Part shown: in pieces, positions 16,776-27,398 of the stretch
How positions within the stretch are numbered: position 1 is the first letter of the stretch
Layout: each line of letters opens with the position of its first letter
Source: Streptomyces sp. NBC_01485
GTDB lineage: Bacteria > Actinomycetota > Actinomycetes > Streptomycetales > Streptomycetaceae
Direction of reading: 5' to 3'
Length of the DNA: 64,000 bases
NCBI RefSeq assembly: GCF_036227125.1
Contig: NZ_CP109435.1
Span: 1,984,001-2,048,000 of the forward strand
Notes under the pieces: model-generated
The model's input: the letters and a program-made list of their open reading frames with translations, nothing else
What the model was told of the DNA's origin: nothing
The model's database searches: none
Made by a program: the position numbers and the translations under genes

Positions 16776-18896
16776 TCAATCTTCAGCGGATGTACTGCGG
16801 ATTTCGCAGGTGTTAGCACCGTGTTCCAGTCGTTCCGACTGCTCCGGCCGCACTGGCTGCCCCAACTGCCCTGGCTGCCCCGGCCCTTCCGGCTTCGGCT
16901 CCCGGTCCGGGAGCTCCTCTCCCAGGATGCGCTCGGCCGCGCCCCGGTGCAGGCCGGCCGCCGCCGGGTCGCCGAGGCGCTCCAGGGTGTCGGCCAGCCT
17001 CAGCTGCACGGCGGCCTGCAGCCGCGTGTCCTCGGCGCGCCGGGCCCACTCCACCGCCTCCTGGCAGGTCCGCAGCGACTCCTCGGGGCGGCCCGCGTAC
17101 TCCTGGACCCTGGCCAGCTCGCTCAGCGCCCGGGCGTGCGCGCCCACGTCGCCGTTCTTGCGGTGCCCGGCCGCCGCGGCCCGCCAGGCCCGCTGCGCCT
17201 CGCCGTAGCGGCCCGCGTAGGTGTGCGCGGTGGCGGTACGGCCGTAGAGGCGGGCGGCGTCCGCGCGCTCGTCCCGGGCCAGCCGCTGGGCGAGGGCCCG
17301 GCCGAACCAGTCGGCGGCCCGGTCGTAGTCCCCGAGTTCGAGATGCGCGCCCCCCACGGACTCCATCGCGCGGCCGATCGCGTACGGGTCGCCCGCCTCG
17401 CGTCCGGCGTCCAGCGCGGCCCGGTAGCGCACCAGGGCCTCCGCCGTGCGGCCGGTCCTGGCGTCCACGTCGGCCAGGTTGAGCAGGGCGGCGGCCTTCT
17501 CGCGGGGCAGGTTCCGGCGCTCGGCCACGTCCAGGACGAGCTGGTGGACGCCGTACAGGTCGGGCGCCGCCTCCTGGGTGCCGAAGTGCGCGACCATCGC
17601 CCTGACCAACTGGGACATCAGGCGGCGGGCCAGGGTGTCCAGCTCGCCGTCGGCGACCGCGAGGCGGGCCGAGGCGAGCAGGGCCGGACGGCGCACCCGC
17701 AGCCAGTCGGCGGCCGCGCGCGGGGTGGGGAAGCGCAGGGCACGGGGCAGGCCCTGGAGCTTCTCGCGGGCCTGGGGGTTGTCGGTCTCGGTGATGGCCC
17801 GGCAGGAGTGCAGCAGCCGCACCGTCCGCTCAAGCATGCGGGCGCGGGCCAACTGGAGCTCGGCCGGGCGGTCGTGGGTCTCTGCGGCGGCGCGCAGCAG
17901 GGGGTACAGGCAGCCGGGGACCTCGTACTGGGGCAGCGGGGAGTCCAGGGCCCGCAGCAGGCCCAGGGTGGTGAGGTCGTCCAGGGTGGTGTGGGCGGCG
18001 CCCACCGAGCAGCCGGCGAGCGCGGAGGCGGTGTGCGGGTCGGCGAGGCCGGCCGGGGCGAGGCACAGCAGTCGCAGTATCCGGGCGGCGGGGGCCGGCA
18101 GCGCGGCGTGCACGAGCCGGAAGACCCGGCTGAGCGGGGTGCCCTCGTCGCCCTCGGCGTGGAGCTGCTTGGCGAGGTCGGCGACGGCCGCGTTGGGGCG
18201 GGCGGCGAGCCAGCCGCCCGCCAGGATCAGCGCGGCGGGCTGGCCCTGGCAGGTTTCCACGAGGCCCTCGGCGGAGCGCGGGTCGACGGTGATGCGGACC
18301 GAGCCGGTGAACCGGGTCAGCAGTTCGAGGGCGGACTTGGTGTCCAGGCCGCCCAGGGTGCAGGGACGGACGTCCGCGATGCCGGTGAGCGGTCCGGCGG
18401 AGACGGCGACGAGCAGGCACTCCGGGGTGTCCGGGAGGAGCGCGTCGACCTGTTCGGCGCCGGCCGCGTCGTCGAGCAGGAGCAGCACGCGCCGTTCGGC
18501 GAGGGCCTCGCGCAGGAGGGCCGCGAGGTCGTCCTCGTCGGCGCCGGGCGGAGTCGGCACGTCCAGCGCGGCGAGCAGTGCGCGGGCGGCGCGCTCGACC
18601 GGTACGGGCGTGCCGTCGGGCTCGGCGAGGCGGGCGCGCAGGACGCCGTCCCGGTAGCGGTCGGCGAGCTGCCGGACGAGTTCTTCGGCGAGCGCCGTAC
18701 GCCCGGAGCCGGGCCGGCCGGCGATGAGCAGCACGCGCGCGCGGGGGGCTTTCTTCCCGGAGATGGTGTCCAGCCCGGCGCGCTCGATGTCGGCGCGCAG
18801 TTCCTTCAACTCCCGGGTACGGCCCAGGAAATGGCCCTCTGTCGCAGCGTGTCCCGACAGCTGCACGCCGCCTGTGTCCACTGCCTGATCCGTCAC
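16776..18896 (-). CDS. NB-ARC (STAND) NTPase with TPR repeats and an altered Walker A
   Basis: GTG at 18896 (GGGAG upstream) gives 706 residues. The Walker A is GRPGSGRT at 60-67, where the usual lysine is arginine. The Walker B-like VLLLLDDAAG lies around residue 140. The middle resembles the winged-helix part of NB-ARC proteins, and the C-terminal 300 residues are tetratricopeptide repeats (ALLNLADVDARTGRTAEALV, GGAHLELGDYDRAADWF, ALSELARVQEYAGRPEESL). It lacks the N-terminal HTH of AfsR/SARP regulators. Such proteins act as ligand-sensing switches. The partner is unknown. Strongly conserved in Streptomyces gene order, from memory. Confidence 0.82.
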   Translation of the reverse strand: MTDQAVDTGGVQLSGHAATEGHFLGRTRELKELRADIERAGLDTISGKKAPRARVLLIAGRPGSGRTALAEELVRQLADRYRDGVLRARLAEPDGTPVPVERAARALLAALDVPTPPGADEDDLAALLREALAERRVLLLLDDAAGAEQVDALLPDTPECLLVAVSAGPLTGIADVRPCTLGGLDTKSALELLTRFTGSVRITVDPRSAEGLVETCQGQPAALILAGGWLAARPNAAVADLAKQLHAEGDEGTPLSRVFRLVHAALPAPAARILRLLCLAPAGLADPHTASALAGCSVGAAHTTLDDLTTLGLLRALDSPLPQYEVPGCLYPLLRAAAETHDRPAELQLARARMLERTVRLLHSCRAITETDNPQAREKLQGLPRALRFPTPRAAADWLRVRRPALLASARLAVADGELDTLARRLMSQLVRAMVAHFGTQEAAPDLYGVHQLVLDVAERRNLPREKAAALLNLADVDARTGRTAEALVRYRAALDAGREAGDPYAIGRAMESVGGAHLELGDYDRAADWFGRALAQRLARDERADAARLYGRTATAHTYAGRYGEAQRAWRAAAAGHRKNGDVGAHARALSELARVQEYAGRPEESLRTCQEAVEWARRAEDTRLQAAVQLRLADTLERLGDPAAAGLHRGAAERILGEELPDREPKPEGPGQPGQLGQPVRPEQSERLEHGANTCEIRSTSAED

Positions 18897-19127
18897 GGGC
18901 CACACTCCCGTCCCACCGCACACGCAAGCCCGCCGGGACTCCGGATCGGGTGATTCCAGAGCCTAGTTCACGCTCTGCGACGTTCCGGGAGCAGTACGGC
19001 GGGGCACGGCCGAGACGTCCCCCGATCGGATCAGCCGATCGTCACACCGCCGGAGACCCGGGCGCGCCCGGAACTCGCCGGTTCGGGCCCGGTGTGTTCG
19101 GGCCGGGTGCGTTCAGGCGCGGTGCGT

Positions 19128-19754
19128 TCAGGACTCGAACGGACGGGCCGGCCACGGCGCCTCCGCCGGACGCAGCGCGTCGAGCCCGTCGCCGGCGCGC
19201 GCGGCGATCAGGGAAAGGACGCCCACGACGAGGCAGTTGCTGTGCACGTCGCCCGCGAGCACGCCCCGGACGAGCTCGTCGACCGGCACGCGCGCGTGCT
19301 CCATGTCGGCCTCCTCGTCCGCCACCGCGAAGCGCTCGCCGTCGGCCTCGGAGAGGCCGCGGGCCAGGAAGACGCGTACGGACTCGTCGCAGCCGCCCGC
19401 GGTCGGGTACACGTCGGTCAGCACCCGCCAGTCCTCGGCCTTGACGTGCGCCTCCTCGTACAGCTCGCGCTGGGCCGCGTGCAGCGGGTTCTCGCCGGGC
19501 ACGTCGAGCAGGCCGGCCGGGATCTCCCACAGCTTCTGCCGCACGGGGTGGCGGTACTGCTTGATGAGCAGCACCCGCCCCTCGTCGTCGAGGGCGAGGA
19601 CGGCCACCGAACCGGGGTGGACCTGGTAGTCCCGGCGGACCACCGAGCCGTCGGGCATGACCACCTCGTCGGTGCGGACCGAGGTCTTGTTGCCCACGAA
19701 GGGGGTCTCCGTGGCCCGGATCTCCCACGCCTCGGGGGTGTCCTTGATCGTCAT
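19128..19754 (-). CDS. NUDIX hydrolase, ADP-ribose pyrophosphatase type
   Basis: The 208 residues from ATG at 19754 follow a GGAAGGA site. The NUDIX box reads GLLDVPGENPLHAAQREL then YEEAHV: one residue longer than the GX5E spacing and with EEA-H in place of EET-G. The upstream IKQYRHPVRQKLWEIPAG is the typical ADP-ribose pyrophosphatase lead-in. These enzymes cut ADP-ribose to AMP and ribose 5-phosphate. The gene lies 89 bp after pyrG with a hairpin between. With the NrtR-DraG pair at 9-10 kb it is the second ADP-ribose-linked locus in the window. Confidence 0.88.
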   Translation of the reverse strand: MTIKDTPEAWEIRATETPFVGNKTSVRTDEVVMPDGSVVRRDYQVHPGSVAVLALDDEGRVLLIKQYRHPVRQKLWEIPAGLLDVPGENPLHAAQRELYEEAHVKAEDWRVLTDVYPTAGGCDESVRVFLARGLSEADGERFAVADEEADMEHARVPVDELVRGVLAGDVHSNCLVVGVLSLIAARAGDGLDALRPAEAPWPARPFES

Positions 19755-19790
19755 GCCTGTCCTTCCACGTGCCACGTGCGCAAACGAAAA

Positions 19791-19824
19791 CCGGGGCGCC
19801 AACCTTTGAAGGTTCGCACCCCGG
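19791..19824 (-). terminator. Hairpin between pyrG and the NUDIX gene
   Basis: CCGGGGCG..AACCTT and AAGGTT..CACCCCGG form a hairpin with small internal mismatches, 20 bp past the pyrG stop and 37 bp before the NUDIX start. It probably ends or attenuates pyrG transcription. Confidence 0.6.
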
Positions 19825-19843
19825 CCACCGTACAACTGGTGTG

Positions 19844-21568
<1,725 letters not shown>

Positions 21569-22037
21569 GGCCAAGAGGGGGCTCCCGTGGTCGCTATTTG
21601 GGGTTGCGGTTCGGGGGCTTCGAGACCACCGGTCCACGGGCTACCAGGGTATCAGCGCCTCGGAGACCTGGCTTCCGGCCACGCTCCGCGCACGGCCCGA
21701 CACGGACGGCCGCTCCCGCACCGGTTCATCACTCGCCGCTCACCCGTTCGGCCCACCCACGTTGTCCGGAGCGGCACGCAGATCATCTACGTGCGTCGTA
21801 TCCTGCTCGGACACTCGCTGCCGAGTCCGGTCGGAAAGACGGCACACCCCAGCCCGTATCCCACCGGAACAACGAGACCCCGTCAGTTCGTTGAGCAAGA
21901 ATCGGCGTTTTGCCTATATGGCCGGCCGACTGCTTTGCTTCAGCGCTAAACGACGCATGACAAACCACCCCTTGACCGCACTAGCGACAGCCCCCGTACC
22001 GCATGGGGGCGACGTGGCCGTTCGACTGGAGTTGCAC
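21569..22037. other. 469-bp divergent region between pyrG and the GH15 gene
   Basis: It carries the leftward pyrG promoter and the rightward GH15 promoter. A rightward candidate has TTGAGC at 21891-21896, an 18-bp spacer and TATATG at 21915-21920. An ATG at 21957 opens the GH15 frame further upstream (MTNHPLTAL...) but without a ribosome site. No other gene or strong hairpin is seen. Confidence 0.45.
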
Positions 22038-23840
22038 GTGGCCGGGCGCATCGAAGACTACGCACTCATCGGAGACATGCAGACTGCCGCCCTGGTCTGC
22101 CGGGACGGCACAGTCGACTGGCTGTGCCTGCCCCGCTTCGACTCGCACGCGATCTTCGCCGGTCTGCTCGGCACCGAGGAACACGGGTTCTGGCGGCTGG
22201 GCCCCGCGCACGCCTCGGACGCGCAGCCGCCCCGCGCGGCCCGGCGCACCTACCGGGGCGACTCGCTGATCCTGGAGTCCGAGTGGGACACCCCGCGCGG
22301 CACGGTCCGGGTGACCGACTTCATGCCCCCTCGTGACGGCGCGCCCCAGCTGATCCGCATCGTCGAGGGCGTCTCGGGCCGCGTCCCGATGCGCTCGACC
22401 CTGCGCATGCGGTTCTCCTACGGCCGGGTCGTCCCGTGGGTGCACAAGCACGAGGGCCGTACGGTGGCCGTCGCGGGCCCGGACTCGGTGTGGTTCGACA
22501 CCGACTGCGAGACCTACGGCAAGTCGCTGACGACGTACGCGGACTTCACGGTCGCCCCCGGTGACCGGATCGCGTTCACCATCTCGTGGGAGCCCTCGCA
22601 CAAGCAGCCGCCCGCGCTGCCGGAGCCCGAGCAGTCGCTGCAGGCCACGGAGGACTTCTGGCGCGAGTGGGTCGAGCACTGCACGTACCACGGCCCCTAC
22701 CGCGAGGCCGTGATCCGCTCGCTGATCACCCTCAAGGCGCTGACCTACGCCCCCACCGGCGGCATCGTCGCCGCGCCCACCACCTCCCTCCCCGAGGACA
22801 TCGGCGGCGTCCGCAACTGGGACTACCGCTACACCTGGCTGCGCGACGCGGCGATCACCCTGTCCTCGCTGCTGCGCACCGGCTACCGCGAGGAGGCCCG
22901 CGCCTGGCGCGAGTGGCTGCTGCGCGCGGTCGCCGGCGACCCCGAGAACCTGCAGATCATGTACGGCATCGCGGGCGAGCGCGAGCTCGGCGAGGCCGAG
23001 CTGGACTGGCTGCCCGGCTACGAGAACTCCGGCCCGGTCCGGGTCGGCAACGGCGCCGCCCACCAGCTCCAGCTCGACGTGTACGGCGAGGTCACCGAGG
23101 CCCTGCACCTGGGCCACATGACGGGCCTGGCCCGCAACGACTACGCCTCCCTCCTCCAGCTCAAGCTCATCCGCTACCTGGAGCAGCACTGGGACGAGCC
23201 GGACGAGGGCATCTGGGAGGTGCGCGGCCCGCGCCGCCACTTCGTGCACTCCAAGGTCATGGCCTGGGTCGCCGTCGACCGCACGATCAAGCTGATCGAG
23301 TCCGGCGACGCGGACGGCCCGCTGGAGCGGTGGCGCGAGCTGCGCGACGACATCCACCGGGACGTGTGCGAGAAGGGCTACGACAAGGAACGCAACACGT
23401 TCACGCAGTCCTACGGCTCGAAGGAGCTGGACGCGTCGCTGCTCCTGATCCCGCAGATGGGCTTCCTGCCCCCGGACGACAAGCGCGTCATCGGCACCAT
23501 CGAGGCGATCCAGCGCGAGCTGTCCACCACGGACGGCTTCATCCTGCGCTACCCGACCTCGGGCGGCGACGAGGGCGTCGACGGCCTGCCGGGCGACGAG
23601 GGCGCCTTCCTGGCCTGCTCGTTCTGGATGGCGGACGACCTCGCGATGATCGGCCGCGTCGACGAGGCCCGCAAGCTGTTCGAGAAGCTGCTCTCCCTGC
23701 GCAACGACCTCGGTCTGCTCGCCGAGGAGTGGGACCCGCGTCTCAAGCGCCAGGTCGGCAACTTCCCGCAGGCCTTCAGCCACGTCCCCCTGATCGACAC
23801 GGCCCTGCGCCTGACGGCGTCGGGGGCGTACGGCGGCTGA
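22038..23840 (+). CDS. Glycoside hydrolase family 15 (glucoamylase or trehalase-like)
   Basis: GTG at 22038 follows CTGGAG with about 6-nt spacing and starts MAGRIEDYALIGDMQTAALV, the usual N-terminus of this family, giving 600 residues. GTG at 22014 is an alternative. The N-terminal beta domain (to about 200) is followed by the (alpha/alpha)6 barrel with GGVRNWDYRYTWLRDAA, GNGAAHQLQLDVYGEV, and LAEEWDP near the C-terminus, where the two catalytic carboxylates of GH15 are expected. Cytosolic enzymes of this type hydrolyse trehalose or short alpha-glucans. No signal peptide is present. The substrate cannot be fixed from sequence alone. Confidence 0.92.
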   Translation: MAGRIEDYALIGDMQTAALVCRDGTVDWLCLPRFDSHAIFAGLLGTEEHGFWRLGPAHASDAQPPRAARRTYRGDSLILESEWDTPRGTVRVTDFMPPRDGAPQLIRIVEGVSGRVPMRSTLRMRFSYGRVVPWVHKHEGRTVAVAGPDSVWFDTDCETYGKSLTTYADFTVAPGDRIAFTISWEPSHKQPPALPEPEQSLQATEDFWREWVEHCTYHGPYREAVIRSLITLKALTYAPTGGIVAAPTTSLPEDIGGVRNWDYRYTWLRDAAITLSSLLRTGYREEARAWREWLLRAVAGDPENLQIMYGIAGERELGEAELDWLPGYENSGPVRVGNGAAHQLQLDVYGEVTEALHLGHMTGLARNDYASLLQLKLIRYLEQHWDEPDEGIWEVRGPRRHFVHSKVMAWVAVDRTIKLIESGDADGPLERWRELRDDIHRDVCEKGYDKERNTFTQSYGSKELDASLLLIPQMGFLPPDDKRVIGTIEAIQRELSTTDGFILRYPTSGGDEGVDGLPGDEGAFLACSFWMADDLAMIGRVDEARKLFEKLLSLRNDLGLLAEEWDPRLKRQVGNFPQAFSHVPLIDTALRLTASGAYGG

Positions 23841-23936
23841 TCCGGCTCCGCAAGGTCCGGCGGCTGAACAGGACCGCCGCGCCGCGCGCGCCTAGTCTGG
23901 GAAGGTCAGCAGCCCCTGCATGGAAGGGGGCGCCGT

Positions 23937-25319
23937 ATGGCCTCCCCGTCGAAGGCGGGCGCGGCACTCGCCGCGTTGCGCGAGGATCTGGTCGGCGACG
24001 TGTTCGCTCCGGGGGATCCGGGCTACGACGAGGCCCGGACGGTCTTCAACGCGATGATCGACCGCCGTCCCGCCGTGATCGCCCAGTGTGTGGACGAGTC
24101 CGACGTCGTCCGGGCCGTGCGCTTCGCCCGTGACCTGGACCTGCGCGTCGCGGTGCGCGGCGGCGGGCACAGCGTGGCGGGCATGGCGCTAGGCGACGGG
24201 GCCGTGGTCGTGGACCTGCGTCACATGCGCGCGGTCGGCGTCGATCCGGCGGCCGAGGCGGTACGGATCGCGGGCGGGGCCACGATGAGCGACCTGGACC
24301 GGGCCTGCGAGCCGCACCGGCTGGCCACGACCGGCGGCCGGGCCTCCACGACCGGCGTCGGCGGCTTCGTCCTCGGCGGCGGCAGCGGCTGGCTGGACCG
24401 CTGCTGCGGGCTGGCGGTCGACAACCTGCTGGGCGTCGAGCTGGTCACCGCCGACGGCGAGCGGATCCACGCGAGCGGCGACGAGAACCCGGACCTGTTC
24501 TGGGCGCTGCACGGCGGCGGCGGAAACTTCGGCGTCGCCACCGCGCTCACCCTGAAGCTGCACGAGCTGCCCGAGTTCTCCATCGCCCTGCTGCTGTACC
24601 TCCCGGAGTACGGCCGGGAGGTCACCCGCACCTACCGTGACGTGATCACGGCAGGCCCGGACGAGGCGAGCGGCGCGGTCCTCTACGTCACCGGCCCGCC
24701 CGCGGAGTTCGTCCCGCCGCACCTGGTCGGCACGCTGCTGGTCGCGGCCCTGCTGACGTACGCCGGGGCCGAGGCGGACATGCGCAAGCTCGCCGAACCC
24801 CTGCTGGCGCTGCCGCACGAGTCGGAGATCGTCGGGGCGATGCCGTACGCCGACGTGCAGTGCATGCTCGACGACCCGCCCGGGATGCGGAACTACTGGT
24901 CGGCGGAGTACCTGACGGGCGCCCCCGACGCCCTCGTGGACGTCTTCTGCGCGCGCGGCGAGTCCGTGCCCGTGCCGACGGGCACCATGCACGCGCTGTT
25001 CCCGCAGGGCGGCGCGATCGGCTCCGGCCCGCACGAGTACCCCGTCCCCTACCGCGACGCGCCGTGGGCCGTGCACCCGTTCGGGCTGTGGGAGGACCCG
25101 GCGGACGACGAGCGGTGCGTCCAGTGGGTGCGGGACGTACGCGCCGCCGTACGGCCGTGGAGCACGGGCGCGGTCTACCTCAACTTCATCGGCGACGAGG
25201 GCACCGACCGGGTCGTGGCCGGTGTGGGCAGCGAGAACGCCCACCGGCTGGCGGAGGTGAAGCGGCGGTACGACCCGGACAACGTCTTCCGCTTCAACCA
25301 CAACATCAAGCCCGCCTGA
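23937..25319 (+). CDS. FAD-binding oxidoreductase, VAO/BBE family
   Basis: The protein has 460 residues from ATG at 23937, close after a GGAAGGGGG stretch. RGGGHS at 74-79 supplies His78, the usual site of 8-alpha-histidyl FAD attachment. The region that carries the second, cysteinyl bond in bicovalent enzymes reads GRASTTGVGG, without Cys, so the flavin is probably attached once. The C-terminal BBE segment is present: YDPDNVFRFNHNIKP. Such enzymes oxidise sugars, alkaloids or polyketide alcohols. No signal peptide is seen. There is no biosynthetic cluster around it to suggest a substrate. Confidence 0.9.
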   Translation: MASPSKAGAALAALREDLVGDVFAPGDPGYDEARTVFNAMIDRRPAVIAQCVDESDVVRAVRFARDLDLRVAVRGGGHSVAGMALGDGAVVVDLRHMRAVGVDPAAEAVRIAGGATMSDLDRACEPHRLATTGGRASTTGVGGFVLGGGSGWLDRCCGLAVDNLLGVELVTADGERIHASGDENPDLFWALHGGGGNFGVATALTLKLHELPEFSIALLLYLPEYGREVTRTYRDVITAGPDEASGAVLYVTGPPAEFVPPHLVGTLLVAALLTYAGAEADMRKLAEPLLALPHESEIVGAMPYADVQCMLDDPPGMRNYWSAEYLTGAPDALVDVFCARGESVPVPTGTMHALFPQGGAIGSGPHEYPVPYRDAPWAVHPFGLWEDPADDERCVQWVRDVRAAVRPWSTGAVYLNFIGDEGTDRVVAGVGSENAHRLAEVKRRYDPDNVFRFNHNIKPA

Positions 25320-25325
25320 GCGCCG

Positions 25326-25652
25326 TCAGCGTCCGCTCCCCCGCCGGTCACCGGCCGTCGCCGGGACGAGCGCGATCTCGTCGAGCCCCGCCTCGGCATA
25401 GGCGTCGATCCGGGCGCGTACGGCGTCCAGGTCGCCCACCAGGCCGACGGTGGCCGCGGCTGCCGGGGGCAGGGCGCGGACCAGGGCGGCGCGGTCGGCG
25501 CCGGCCTCGGCGAGTTCGACGGCCTCGCCGAAACCGGCTTCGGCGAACACCTCGAGCCGGTCGGCGAGCGCCGCGACCCGCAGCGGCTCCTCGACCGGGC
25601 TGTCGTCCTCACGGGCCACGGCAACCACACTGAAGTCGCGGCGGCCACGCAT
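25326..25652 (-). pseudogene. C-terminal remnant of a luciferase-like (LLM) monooxygenase
   Basis: Only 108 residues are open. The sequence LRVAALADRLEVFAEAGF..., VGLVGDLDAVRARIDAYAEAGLDEIALVP is like the C-terminal end of F420/flavin-dependent luciferase-like oxidoreductases, normally about 300 residues. The N-terminal barrel is missing because the divergent pucR gene begins 80 bp upstream. No ribosome site is obvious. It may be a decayed gene or, less likely, a short functional domain. It is convergent with the FAD oxidase gene, 6 bp away. Confidence 0.55.
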
Positions 25653-25732
25653 GACCGGCCGCTACCCGGCCGCGGGCCGCCCACCCCGGTCGCGGATGTC
25701 GCCCCGACGTCGGCGCGGGTAGCGTCCGCTGC

Positions 25733-27394
25733 ATGGACAGCCACAGCCGTACGGACCACCGCACGGACCACCGTTTCGACAGCCACGGCGCCGGCATCAC
25801 CGTGCGGCGCGCGCTGGAGCTGCCCGGCCTGCGCAGCGGCCTGCCCGAGGTCCTCGCGGGCGCCGACCGGCTGGAGCGCGCCGTGCGCTGGGTGCACGCG
25901 GGCGAGGTCCCGCACATCGCCTCGCTGCTCAAGGGCGGCGAACTGCTGCTGACCACGGGCTACGGTCTCGGCACCCGGCCGGCCGAGCAGCGGGCGTTCG
26001 TCCGCACGCTGGCCGAGCGGGGCATCACGGCCCTGGTGATCGAGCTGGGCCCGCGCTTCACCCGGCTGCCCGCCGCCCTGGTCGAGACGGCCCGCGCGAG
26101 TGGGCTCCCCCTGGTCCAACTGCACCGCGAGGTGCCCTTCGTGACGGTCACGGAGGAGATCCACACCGAGATCGTCAACGGCCACTACGCGCTGCTCCAG
26201 CGGGCCGAGGAAGTGCACCGCCGCTGCACGGAGGCGCTGCTGGGCGGCGGCGGGATCCCTCAAGTGCTGGGCATCCTGGCCGACTTCAGCGGCAACCCGG
26301 TGTTCCTGGAGACGACCGACGGCCAACTCCTGTACGCGGCCGGAGCCGGACCCGAGGGCGCGGACCCGCTCCAGGTGTGGGAGGGGCTGCGCGGCCCGCA
26401 CAAGGACGCGCCGCCGCCCGCCGGTTCGGTGCTGGTGGACGTGCCCGGGGGCGGGCCGGGGGCGGGTTCGGTGCGCGCCCGGCTCGTACTGCTGCCCGTG
26501 CGCGCCCCTCTCGCACCGGTGCACCGGATCGCCGCCGAGCGGGCGGCCGGGATCCTCGCCGTGGTACTGATGCAGGCCCGCCAGGAGGAGGAGCTCGCGG
26601 CGCGCGGCCGGGGCGACTTCCTCACCGACCTGGGCGAGGGCCGGATCGCCGCCGAGGACGCTCCGGCGCAGGCGCGCGTCCTCGGCTTCAGGCCGGGCGC
26701 CGGCCCGCTGCTCCCGGTCGTGATGCGGCTGGGCGACGGCCTTTCCCCCGGCGGCGGCTGGGCGGTGCTCGCGCGGGCGGTGGCCGAGGAGTTGGCATCG
26801 GTGGGCGTGCCGGTCCTGCTGGGCGTACGGCCGGTGGAGGGCCGGGTGCCGTTGCTGCTGGGGCTGCGTGCGGAGTCGGAGCGGCCGGCGGTGGCCGACC
26901 GGGTCGCGGCGGCGCTGCGGGCCGGCGTGGCACGGGCCGGGATGCGTCGGCCGGGGGCCGCGCCGCCGGTGGTCGTCGTCGGGGTCGCGGGCGGCTGGGC
27001 GGCCGCCTCGGCAAGCCTGCGGCACGCGGCGGAGACGGCGACCGCCGCGCAGGGCCTGCCGGACCGCCCCTGGTACGACGCCCGCCGCCTCGACATCGAC
27101 CTGCTGCTGTGGCGGCTGCGCGAACACCCCGACCTGGCGGCCTTCGTGGACCGCGCGATCGGCCCGGTCCGCGACCACGACCACCGCTCCAGGCCGCCCC
27201 TGCTGCCCACCCTGGAGACCTACCTGGCGCACGCGGGCCGCAAGGCGGAGACGGCCCGCGAACTGCACCTGAACCGCCAGACGCTGTACAACCGCCTCGC
27301 CCGCATCGGCGAGTTGCTCGGCACCGACCTCGACGACCCGCAGACGGTCCTGGCGTTGAGCCTGGCGCTGCAGGCACGACGGCACGTGCTCTGA
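25733..27394 (+). CDS. PucR/CdaR-family transcriptional regulator
   Basis: The protein has 553 residues from ATG at 25733. The N-terminal PucR domain (TVRRALELPGLRSGLPEVLAGADRLERAVRWVHAGE...) is followed by a GGDEF-like middle region and a C-terminal helix-turn-helix: TLETYLAHAGRKAETARELHLNRQTLYNRLARIGELLG. This order is typical of regulators of purine or amino-acid catabolism. No catabolic operon lies beside it. The nearest enzyme genes are the FAD oxidase and the GH15. It converges on the GT4 gene with a 4-bp gap, so no independent terminator is visible. Confidence 0.9.
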   Translation: MDSHSRTDHRTDHRFDSHGAGITVRRALELPGLRSGLPEVLAGADRLERAVRWVHAGEVPHIASLLKGGELLLTTGYGLGTRPAEQRAFVRTLAERGITALVIELGPRFTRLPAALVETARASGLPLVQLHREVPFVTVTEEIHTEIVNGHYALLQRAEEVHRRCTEALLGGGGIPQVLGILADFSGNPVFLETTDGQLLYAAGAGPEGADPLQVWEGLRGPHKDAPPPAGSVLVDVPGGGPGAGSVRARLVLLPVRAPLAPVHRIAAERAAGILAVVLMQARQEEELAARGRGDFLTDLGEGRIAAEDAPAQARVLGFRPGAGPLLPVVMRLGDGLSPGGGWAVLARAVAEELASVGVPVLLGVRPVEGRVPLLLGLRAESERPAVADRVAAALRAGVARAGMRRPGAAPPVVVVGVAGGWAAASASLRHAAETATAAQGLPDRPWYDARRLDIDLLLWRLREHPDLAAFVDRAIGPVRDHDHRSRPPLLPTLETYLAHAGRKAETARELHLNRQTLYNRLARIGELLGTDLDDPQTVLALSLALQARRHVL

Positions 27395-27398
27395 GGAG

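Noticed and set aside
16821..18953. 710-codon open frame opposite the NB-ARC/TPR gene
   Set aside because: Composition is Gly/Arg/Ala-rich without any motif, a G+C shadow.
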